A stretch of 64,000 nt of DNA from Lytechinus pictus (taxonomy: Eukaryota > Echinodermata > Echinoidea > Temnopleuroida > Toxopneustidae), in contig NC_087259.1 of assembly GCF_037042905.1 (NCBI RefSeq), forward strand, positions 20,925,501 through 20,989,500. The letters are read 5' to 3'. Position 1 is the stretch's first letter. Each line of letters starts with the position of its first letter. A model generated the notes under the pieces. That model searched no databases and had not been told where the DNA came from. It saw only the letters and a list, made by a program, of their open reading frames with translations. Both the position numbers and the translations under genes were made by a program. This document shows, in pieces, positions 44,901 through 56,900 of this stretch.

Positions 44901-47900
44901 CCTTGGGTGGCCTTGGGTTCATTCAAGCCATGCACTTTATTTATTTATTTATTTTCAAGTTTATTTATTCATTAAAAAGAAATATTATGTTTCATTATAT
45001 TAATAGATTCTTGATCACAAGTACCATCATTTTTAGAACTTCAAAAATATTGATCCAATTGAACTCCATTTATAACCAAATTATCATGAAAACATTTGTT
45101 TTCTGTCCTCTTCCAAGGCAAACTTTGGATCTGAGGTATGGTTTGAAGAGATGGCAGATCGGAGAGATTGCTTCTAAAATTGGTCAGCTGTATTACCACT
45201 ACTAGTAAGTATCCTGCGATATAACAATTAGGTGTGTTGTGAATTTTTTTATTACGAATATATATTATTGTGACTTTTAATACATGTACCAATGATGTTT
45301 TAGTCATTCTCTGATTCTCAGATCATTATGCGACAATACATACATGGTGATCTCCTGAACTCAGAAGTTGTACTTTTTAGAAATAATGTGAAAAATTAAA
45401 GTTATTTACGTTTTTGTACATATTTACTGGAAAAGTGTCCCCCTGCCCCCCCCCCCCCCCCCCCCCGTTCCATGGCCACTGCTATGATAGGTTCTCCCAC
45501 TGACTAGTACCTGGTGTGTGGGGAAAATGGTTGATTACCTGGTACCTGGTAAGTACTTCAAGTTGAACATTATCTGGTATTTGATCAAATCCAGAGTGGA
45601 TACAAAGGTCTCTATCATTAAAAAAAGTAAATTGCTAGTTGATTAATGTACATTTTTCATTGTTCAGAAATTGATGGATGAAATGATATTAAAGGGAAGA
45701 GAAATGTAACCCTGATCAAAGCTATGGAATTGAAGAATTGCATAAATTCCAGGGGGAAAATTAATAAAAGAAGTCTTTCTGAGCTCACCAGCCAAAATTT
45801 GCTTCATTATATTAAAATTTAGCTTGGACCAGGTACATTACCAACTTTTTTTAGTTTTCAGTGGCTCTTTTGGACAATTTAGGGTCAAAATTGTGCCATT
45901 GCCTCATGTATTTTTCCCCTGGTAGGCTGGTACATTCAAAGAAGTAAAAACAAAAGCTTTGAGCCTTTTAATACTCATTTGATACATGTACATAAATATG
46001 TTCATATGAGTAATATTAAGTTTATCATGGAAAATTGGAAATGGAATCTGACTATTAGTGCTGTAAATCAAACAGAAACAAAACATGCACAAGTACAAGT
46101 GATTCATTTAAATTGATCTCATATGATTTTAATTGCAAGAATGAGTAGTATGCTGAAATTAATGTAATTTAAAGTTGGAACCTAATATATTTAGCAGTTT
46201 TAGTACCGTATTTGCAGTTTGCAGTTTGCACTTGCATATAAAGTGATCAATATACACTTTGTTTCAAACATGTTCTATTGGATTAATTTTGAACCTGTTT
46301 GAAATACTTGATATTTCAAAGAAATTTCAAAGAAATTTCAAGTCAGTAGTGATAGTGCACAGTCCGCAATTTTCAAGCATTTGCTATATTTTTTTGAGAG
46401 AGTATAATTTCAGTTTTATTATTCTATCAATTTTTACCACTTGACAGTAACATATATGTTCCTATTTCAAAACTCTGTACCCATACATACATGTAGACTA
46501 CAGCAAAGCATGTGTAGTCACATTGCAAAGCTTGCTCTGCTGTTTTCAAGCACTCGCTCATAGTTTTTGCGAGTACAAATTTTATACCCTACGTGATAAA
46601 CCTCCATGGAGGAAAAATCAATTGGCAACCACATGTCAGTGTTAGTATAGTGTGGCTGTTCTATTGATTTGTACCTCAAGACTGATTAATGTCACTTCTG
46701 TGCCTTGGCTGACTTTTTGACAAGCCCAATATGCTGAGTGCAGCCTGGGCTACAAGACAGTTATTTATGTTTTGTCTGCCCTTATCCTAGAGGGTGCTGG
46801 AGACATTTGAAACAAATTTAAAAAAAAAGGGAAAAGAATGAGATGACAGACTTGTTGAGGGCGAATATATGTAAATGATATGAATTTTTCAATTGTTGAC
46901 CTCAGTTATTAATTGAAATTATATGTGCAGTTTTGCTTTCAAGTAATTGATGCTTAAGGTGAAGCTATTTCATATGCACAAAATGGCACATTATTTAAAT
47001 GTCTTTTTGGAGTAAACCTCCTGAGTCCTGTAAACATAAAGCTTAGCAATTGATCACGATAGGATATCATGATATTTTTTTATTGATTGCATTGATTATT
47101 GTGTAAGATCTGATCAATCTTAGAAATTATCCTCATGATTAATTGCTAAGCTTTATATTACTGGCCCTGAAGACATAGTAAAAAAAAAAAATCTTCTAAA
47201 AATCTGTTTTATTTGACTTATAATTTGTCTTTAACACTCATAGTGGAATTGGCTCTTAGATTACAAATGCATACATGTACATGTACATTAACTTTTGTGC
47301 TATTGCTACATGTTGTGCTACTTGTGGTGTTATTATCACATTACTATTCAAAATCTTCATCATCATCATCATCATCGTCATCATCATCATTGTCATCATA
47401 TCATCGATATTGATCACCACCACCACTGCAGTACCACCTTGAACACCATCACTCATCATCATCATCATTATTGTCATCAACATCATCATCAATCATCATC
47501 ATCATTATCATTATTATTACAAGTACTTCTGCTATTAAAACAGCTGAGTTTTCGAGCTTCTAGAAATTGCAAAACTGACAATGCTGGAGATATTTGTTCA
47601 GTATAAAATGGGCCTATTGCCTACAAGCATATGGTTGTCATGATACCAGACATTAGCACCATCTGTCTGTCCAATGTAGACTACAGACAAACAGTGCGTG
47701 GAGTTGAAAGATGCGTTCCATTCTGCTTTGATCACCATAGCAACTGCCTCCAGCAGATACCACTCAGAGGAAGAGCCCGTCACCATGATTGAAAGCGATG
47801 TCCATAAATATCCCGGTGTTAACTCTCACACCAGCTAGTTGCTAAATTGCTTTGTTTTAAGTACCTTCATCAGGAAATACACTCGCTTGTGCAGCTGTGT

Positions 47901-50900
47901 GTGGGAAGTACTTGGAAAGACATTTACCAAATTGATAGATAGTATGCTGTATTATATCCTAACAATTTTTTTATTATCGACTAGAGTATGTTATGAAATT
48001 TACAAAGTAATTGTTTTTTTTTTCTTTCTTTCATTCAAGACTTTGTTTTAAAAAAAATGTAGATTTAAATAATTGTCCTTTTCTGACATTGGAATTTTTG
48101 CTTTTACTTAGATTTTATCATGAAGTGAAGGAGTTTAGATTAATCTTTGATATCATTCAATTGCCAATTCAGTGGACTGTTAATGTACCAAATGGATAAC
48201 ACAGTAATAACTTGAAGAAACAAAACGAAGCCTAGGGGTTATTGTTATTACAGGTTATCTGATCAAAGAATACTGTTGTTTAGGCTGATGATACAATGTA
48301 ATCACATTTTTGAAATATTAAAGTACTTTAATAGTGCTTTCATGCCCTTTCAAGTTCAAATGCATAGCCATAAGAGTACATGTACACACGGAAGGGGGGG
48401 GGGACTCACATATATTGGTGGTACAGGGAAGTGCCGCTTTGATGACACCCTTTTTCAGACCTAATTTTCAGTTCTCTAGATACTCCGAATGACAAAAGTT
48501 CTGTTCAGAAGCCACACCGCCCGCTCGCAAGACCCCCTATTACTTGCCCTGTGCTGCCAAAATTGTCTAGCGCGAGCACCGCATACGCGAAAGCTGCACG
48601 CACGGCTGGTTTTACAACTCCCTCTGGGCAATTCAACCTTTTTGTACATCCGACCCCCATTTTTCTCAAGTCTTACTTCACTTAATAAACTGACCAAGTC
48701 ATAGTCATTTGACAGCATTACAGACTGTCATAAGAACCAGAAATCAGAGACAGAAAATTTCATGAAGGTACCAAATATAGGGGGTCGGACATACATATTT
48801 TATGGAATTGCCCCTCTGCTAGCAGCTCCATGCACCGCTAGCGTGCCCATTATATATACATGCAGTGCTAGCGTGCACCGTATACTGTACCAAGATCCCG
48901 TTCCGCCCAGTATACATGTATTTAGTTCCTGAGACCCCGTATTTTACCCTTGTGGTCAGTTCCTTAGACCCCCATTTCAGGGTTTCGTGAGGCACACCCC
49001 ATCAAAAAAATAATTTGAGTGCCCCCCCCGGCATGTACATTACACCCGGGGGGGGGGGGCCTCTTACATTGACGAGTGGATACCATGCGCGACCAAAAAA
49101 CACGTAAAAAGGATGTCTTTTTCAAGATAGGTCACGTTACGTACGTAACGTGATAAGGGTGTCAAGAACACAAAAATAATGAAAAAAGGGTATCTATTTC
49201 GCTAGGAAAGCTACATGTACGTGTTTAGGGTCAAATTTGCGGGGATGATAAAACAAAATTAAAATGTTTTCTAAAGGATATCCTTTTTGCCCCAACACCA
49301 CGTGTTTAGAGTCTAATTTGCGCGAGGTGTGGAAGGTGGGGCCGCACTAAACCAAATGGTGTGTAAAGGTAAAACCGACGACCGACGGACCCGTGATAAA
49401 ATAAAAAACAATAAAATATCGCTATACTTGTTTAGGGGTTCATTTCAGGGAATAGAGTATCGTTTTGTTGCCAATACTTGTTAAGGGTAGGATTTCAGAC
49501 GCCAATACTTGTTAAGGGGTGCATTTTCAGAATATGGAAAATACGTGTTTAGGGTGCTTTTCGAGACCCCATGGTCGCGCATGGTATCCACTCGTCAATG
49601 GAAGTGGCCCCCCCCGGGACATTACATGTATATATGAGTCACCAAGTACCTACAAAAAAGGTACATGTGTAGGCCTATATTTTCCCTGAATTTAGATTTT
49701 CGTTGATTTGCCTTTTAGCTACAACATACATGTATGTACATGTACATGTATCCCATGGATGTGCATACAACTTTAACATGCACAGTACAGTAGGTTTTTT
49801 TAACTATGAAATTGGTCTATAATGCATATAAATAAAAGGTGGAATGCTTTGACACTATATTTTCCAGCTTAAATGTATATTTACTTGGGATAACTAGAAG
49901 CAGTTGTCTACTACTCAGAAAGTCTCATAGTCTTAATAGTGCTGTGTATACTGGCCTCCAGGTACGTGTACTGAGCTATTATGAATATATTATGATTACA
50001 TCATCAGATATTTAGGGATGATATATCAAGGGCATCAGTGGATTGATGAAGAATGACCTCTGTATTCTCCAAGGATTGAATGTAATTATATTCCATCTAT
50101 TTCTGGTGGAAGACATACTCAGATGACAGTTGGCCTGATATATGAATAAAAGGATGTAGTTGTGGAAACATGTAGGCCTTTTCATACATGTAAATGTTCT
50201 GGCTGCTATTTTTTCATCAGCCATTTTGCTCATAAATAAATGATACATGTAGCTGTTCCCTACATTTTGATTAATTGTTTTTTTCATTTGTGTTAATTAT
50301 GTAATTTTGTTGCCATTATTATTTGCTGTCCACAATTTAAATGTGATCATTCATCAATTTTGTTTGAAATGAATGCAGTATCTCCTGCAGAAAATGTTGA
50401 CTGTATTACATGTACATGTATAAATTTTAATGAAAAAGAATAGGCATTAAATATCATTCTTGGACCTTTTCAACCTGAAAACTTATCCGAAGTTTTTAAA
50501 ACTCCCATAAATTGCAATCCATTCATTAAAAACTCAGTAGGAAGGCTTCTTACTAGTTTTACTTCAATGAAGAAAATAAACATAGTTTCATTTTTTATTA
50601 CTTTTTTTCGTCCATCATCAATATCAAGCACTTTGCACTTAATGATGGTCTCCTGCTTTTCATAGATAAGTACAGAAATAATTTCAATTATTTCTGTACA
50701 AAATATAAAAATGTGACCTACTTTGCATTTATTATTTTTCTATCATGCTTTATCAAATCTTCCAATGCAAATATCAAATGTAAACCAAAAAAAAACTTTT
50801 TAAACTTGCCTATTGGATCATTTGGATGATTACTAATGTAATTTTGTATTTTTCATTATCTCTCAGCTTGAGGACCAGTGAAACTAATTATCTCCATGAA

Positions 50901-53900
50901 GCCTTCTCATTCTACCTTGCTATACGAGCGAGAGGCTACTTCTCAAAAGTAAACAGGGAGAAAAGGTAACTAGATTTCAAATACAAATCTTAATAGTCAT
51001 TTGCCCTTTTTGGTGACATTTGCATAATTCTAAAATTCTAAGTTATGCTTGGTTTTTAGTAGCAATGATATTGTACTATTTCCAAACAAATGATGAAAAT
51101 GTCAATATTTTGTTAATACTTTGAATGATATTTCTATGTTCTCATAATAAAAATAAACTTTAAAAATTACTGTATTTTTTAAGTGTTCAATATTATGTGA
51201 TGATCAAGTAATATTATCATAATGTGTGCAGTGTTGTGTGTAAGAAATGACAATGTAACGAAAAGAGGAGAGGTAAAATTTCTTTAAAATATTAAATATT
51301 CTCCCCTTCTACTTTTCAAACAGTCCAGAACTGATGGTGAAGAAACTACGATACTATGCCAGAGTAATTGTGGTTAGTCTTTTATTACGGAAGATGGACT
51401 TGGTCAAGGATCTAGTGAAGGTTGGTAATTTCTTCCCAAGCAATTGTACACAGTGGCATGACCAATTTAGTTTTACAGTGTCATACATATTTAAGGGAAG
51501 TTCCCCATGATCGTTATGATAAATCAGAAAAATAAATGCAGTAAATCAATGAAAGTTTGCGAAAATCCATCTGTGAAGTTTGATATTTGATTTTTTGGTT
51601 CTGTGTACAGAATGTGATGATTCAAATGGAGGGTGAATGTTATACATGTACATGGTGCGTATGGACTGGGCTTGCATTCGTCTCACAATCTTTTGTCAGG
51701 GAGGTTTCAGGCACACCCCTTGTCTTGGGTTTTCATGACATTATTAAGATGAAATAGTGTTGGTTCTGTCGTAAAGCAATGGGAGTATGTTATGTCCGCT
51801 ACTCTGCTTTCACCAAGGAATGAAACATTATTTTTTGTATTGTGTATGAAAATACAGATGGCCAATATGTCCTATACCAGGGGTTCTCAAACTTTTTCTT
51901 TGAAGGGCCAAATGAGACTCCAAGTAAACCTGAAAGGGCCAGGGTGAAGTGGTTACTAAGAAAAAAATGTGCGCGAAGCGCAAAGACACTTGCGGTCGGG
52001 GTCCTTGATGCTCTCTTGTGCAATCTGGCCCTTATTTTGGGAGTATTTAATCCAACAAATTTAGAACAGTTTCATATTGAACGCAGGAAAAAATAGAAAA
52101 TATTTCAAAATACAGCGAGAGTCAATATTAATGAAAAGAAAATTGTAGTACTTTGTTAAAAGGAATCTAGATCGTACAGGTCTATACATACCTGGCATTG
52201 GGGAGACAGATAATGTCTTGAAGTATCAATATTTTTTGTAGTCAAAGTAGTATGAATAATAGACCATGTCTGTTGTACACTCTAACAAGGATGTCAGTCT
52301 CCTACATGTAGTCACTTTCAATATAGGAAAAGTGACAGTCTGTCAGCAACAAGTTGCTTGAAAGTTCCTTGGCACAAAAGGTGTAATTGCCATACGAAGG
52401 CACTGGTGCAAATGTTCACTGGTCAAGCAGGGGCAGCGGAAGCGGGGGGGGGGGGGGGGGGGGGGCTTCAGCCCCCCCCCCCCAATTTTCCAAAACCATG
52501 TACAAAACGTAAAAATTACCATATGATTCTGATTTTTTGCATGGCCAGCACCCCCCCCCCACTCTGAAAACCGTTCCGCGGACCCTGTCAAGGTACTTCG
52601 GTATGAGTTAGTTCTTTAAAATGTTCACTGTGGAAAATGCACTTTGGCACCTGTATGTAGATCCAAACATGGTGAGAAAAGCGCTGGTCATCTAATAAGA
52701 AAGTAGATCGAACAGACAGAAAAGACTCCACTAAACTTTGTTTAAAAGTCAAATTAATTTGACTGCCATTACTTTTATTACGGTTAATTAGGTCTACATG
52801 GATACACAATGTAATCATATTGAGCTATGTTTTATATAATTGTGACTTAAAAAGTGATTAAAAAAACCCCAGCAGTCTCGCGGGCCGGATTGAGAAGCTC
52901 CGCGGGCCGGATCCGGCCCGGGCCGTAGTTTGAGAACCCCTGTCCTATACCTTGGATATATTTCTGCATATGTTTTTATCATTGTCATGATTATTCTGTT
53001 TTGTTTCAGGATTTGAGTAGGAATCTAGAAGAGTATCGGTCTAACTACAATGCTGAGGATCAGCCTGAATGGGACCTGGTGCTTGGTGAAATTGAGGCCT
53101 TTATTGATGTAAGTGTGAAGATTTTATGAATTTTCTTTTATGCCTTGGCGTCCGTCCACAATTTCAAATTGCTTCTTCTTCGCCATTTCAAGTCCGATTT
53201 TAATTCTGTTTGCTTTATAAGATAGCACTAGGTGGGGGATTCAAAACTTCTCCACAGAATTTTGAAATTCATTAAATATGCTAATTTATGCGCATTTTTC
53301 AAAAAAAAAAAAAAAATGCTTCTTTATTTGTTGGCCAATTTTGAATTTTTTGCTTCCATCTGGTTGAGCTTTATGAGGTTCACCAAACTTCTACACAGAA
53401 TTTTGACATTTTGACTAGAACAATTTTTATGCTAATTTATGCGAAATTAATTTATGCATATTTTTAAAAAATTCATATAAAAGCTTCTTCTTCTTTATTT
53501 GTTGACCGATTTTGATTTTTTTTCTTCCATCTGGTAGAGCTTCATGAGGTTCACCAAACTTCTACAAAGAATTTTAAAATTTGGAGTAGAAAATTATTTA
53601 TGCTAATTTATGCAAAATTCATAAATCACAGAAAATGCCTCTTCTTTATTTGTTGACTGAATTTCAAAATGCTTCTTCTTCGTCACTTCAAGTCTGATTT
53701 CAATTCTGTTTGCTTTATATGATAGCATTAGGTGGGGAATTCAAAACATCTACACAGAATTTTGAAACTCATTAAATATGCTAATTTATGCGTACTTTTA
53801 AAAATTCACATAAAATGCTTCTTCTTTAATTGTTGATCGATTTTGATTTTTTCTCTTCCATCTGGTAGAACTTCATGAGGTTCACCAAACTTTTACACAG

Positions 53901-56900
53901 AATTTTGAAATTTTCAGTAGAAAATTATTTATGCTAATTTATGCGAAATTTATTCATAAATCACAGAAAATGCCTCTTTATTTGTTGACCGATTTTGATT
54001 TTTTTTCTTTCCATCTGGTAGAGCTGCATGAGGTTCACCAAACTTGTACACAAAATTTTGAAATTTTGTCTAGAAAATTATTTATGCTAATGTATGCAAA
54101 ATTTATTCATAAATCATAAAAAATGTTTTTTCTTCTTCATTTGTTGATTAATTTCAATTTATATGATAGCTCGAGGTGGTGATACAAAATTTCAACACAG
54201 AATTTTGAAACTCATTAAATATGCTAATTTATTCATATATTTTCTAAACTCACAAAAAATACATATTTATTTGTTGATTGATTTTGATTATTTTTGTTCC
54301 ATCTGAGAGCTACATGAGGTTCACCAAGGTTCTACACAGAGTTAAGAAATTTTTACTAGACAATTATTTATGTTTTATAATTTATATGAAATTCATTCAT
54401 AGATCACAAAAAATGCTTCTATGTCATTTCTTCATCAATTTCAATTCTATATCCTCAATTTATGTTACCAATATAATTCACTACAGTGTCAACTGGGCTG
54501 AAATTGAAATTGTGTTAAATTTCGTTGCGAGATGCCGGATGAGCTCCACATCAATGATGTGCTAGTTTTTTTTGCTATTCGATGAAAGGGGCTTTCATTG
54601 ATGCTATTACATTTGGAAGCAACTTTTGTTGTGATTGGTGAACGCTCGTTTAAAATGGTTTTGCATATTGTCAGTAAAAAACTTTATCAAATATTTCATG
54701 AGACACTCACCTGATTATTATCCTTGTAGGCCGATGAGAGCATACGTGTGTTAGATGAGCAAGCTGTGGCACAAGTACAGACTCATCGTCTTACGGAAAG
54801 CATTGTTCCAGCCAAGGACCCTGCCATCACCAGTGAGCTCTCTCTCCAAGAGGCCATCATCGTAGGAAACTGTTCCCACCAGGTCAGTGACATCTTAGAA
54901 GCTCTAAAGGAAAGCGTACATAGAGGAAAACACCTGTTGCTTAAAGCCCTCTACTCCAAGGGTTTCCTTGCCAAAATTGTGCTAGAGACTGTCACTCAAG
55001 GATCAACTTATTTAGTCATATGTAATCATGCCGTAAATAGTTAATGAGGAATTAGCCATCATCAGAACTGTTGGAAGGATTGAAAATTAGAGCAGAATTG
55101 TGTTTGACAAGATAGATATCATCGAGGAGGAGGTTTATGATACGCCATGTGATGAATCCTAGGTGGACTAAGAAAAGTGAAAAGTATCTAGAGGTAGGGG
55201 TGAAATGGAGTGGCAAGAGAGTGGAATGTTGGGAAGTAGAGTATTCTCCTTTTGAGGTGAGTTTTGTCCTTAAAAGGACAGTGTGTAAACCAGTATAGAG
55301 AAAAGGTGAGAGGCTTGAGTAGTTATAGAGAATAGAGAAGGCTGGCTTGAGTTAGCGATTTGGAGACTCAACGTTTTGGGCAGGTTGACTGACTGACTGC
55401 TGAAGATGGACAGTCAACCTGCCCAAAGACGTCAAGTAATGATATAGTTTTATAGTTGTTTTGGCTTTCCAATATGATCTCTGACATTTAAACACCACCC
55501 TCAAATTACTTGAAGATCCATTGGGTCAATTTATTTGTCTCTCTTGTTCTTTCCCATTTCCTTTGTAGGTGAAATTCAGTGAGTTGACCCTTGATATGTA
55601 CAGGATGTTACAGACGTTAGAGAGGGAACCTACGCTGAGGGAAGAGAATTCAACCAAGGTAATAGTCCTTTTTATATAATGGTGATATGGATTCTAATCA
55701 AATAATTGGCTGAAATATATCATGTGACCATTCATTTATTTTAGCTAATGACTTGTACTAAAAATTATAATAAAGGATACTTGTATAGCGCAAATACCAT
55801 CCTTCTAAGGTGCTCAAGGCAGTCCTATATTACCCAGGCAAAGCTAGTCTACCAATACAGGCGCTCACAGCCGTTTTTTTTTTACGTCTCTGCCAGAATC
55901 CAAAAGGCCTGGTGACTGAAGTTGTTTGTATGTGTATTCACCCGGGGTTGCCAACTCTCTTCTTTGATGAGTCACAAGGCCTTGTCAAAGGGCTAGGTGA
56001 CGGATGCAACATACCCCAGTCACCCCATCATTATTTGCATCTCCTCAGATAGTTAAACTAATTCTAGGATATTGGAGAAAAACTGTCATACCAGTAATAC
56101 TTTAATCTCACCATTTTCTTTGAAGGACCAAGGCCAAATCAAGAGGCAGAACCCTCACAAGTATCTTCTCTATAAGCCATCATTTGACCAGTTCTACACA
56201 TTCATGTCTGCGGGAATTAAGGTATGAATTCAGAGTATTTTGGCGGTTGATTTAGCTTATTGTTCATATTTCTATTCTTAAGAAAATATATTACGTATAT
56301 ATTGTATGCTTAAATGTCGCATTCGCAGCAGTGCTAATACAGGGAAGATGTGTTATAGCTCACAGACTTATAAAATGATGTTATGGATATTGATAAAAAG
56401 TGATTGGTTGAAAGCTGTCATGTGACCAGGCATTTGTTTTAGCTATCAGCAAAATGAATGTTACTTATGACTAGTTCTATTGACCAGTCATGGTTTTGAG
56501 ATAGGATGTTTCATTGAATAAGAACAATCCACATCTTTATTTACTTACACACGTAATTCTTTTCATATTGCTGAGCCTTTAGAATAATTACATGCCCTTG
56601 CTACCTTTTAGAGAGTCCAAAGGCCCCTCAGGTATGCCTCGGGCATGTTTAACTGTTCCAAAAGTACCTTGGGCATGTAATACTTACTAATGCCCTTGGG
56701 AATATGTATTATAAGGCAGTGGCCATTGATCAGAAGATGGAGCATGGAGCAAACCATTTCATGAGATCATTTAATAATATTTATTGTTTTAATTTATGCC
56801 CACAGGAAATCCCAGCTAATTCTGTGCTCCTGGTGTACCTAGCGGCAAGCGCCAGTACGCCAGGGAAACCGGACAGTGACGGGGCGTACGACCTGGGGGG

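Larger units (their letters stand above)
40806..45117. other. SCAI intron 2
   Basis: Holds the hAT MITE at 41471-42060, a hairpin at 42484-42539, a (GAATT)n patch at 42842-42895 and a TIR MITE at 43333-43636. The block 44405-44690 (CTCTCGACGCTTCGAGCG on) reads openly in two frames but looks like a decayed dispersed repeat. Confidence 0.6.
45205..50866. other. SCAI intron 3 (5.7 kb)
   Basis: The largest intron. It holds a poly-C tract (45448-45466), a 120-bp inverted repeat (47036-47157), a (CAT)n microsatellite (47355-47520), a MITE-like block (48385-49035), MITE family 1 copy D (49045-49618) and several ACATGTACATGT tracts. No other gene is seen. Confidence 0.65.

Noticed and set aside
54883-55044. 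Extension of SCAI exon 7 to a stop at 55044
   Set aside because: The frame continues past the donor at 54883, but conservation stops at the donor and exon 8 continues the SCAI sequence in phase.
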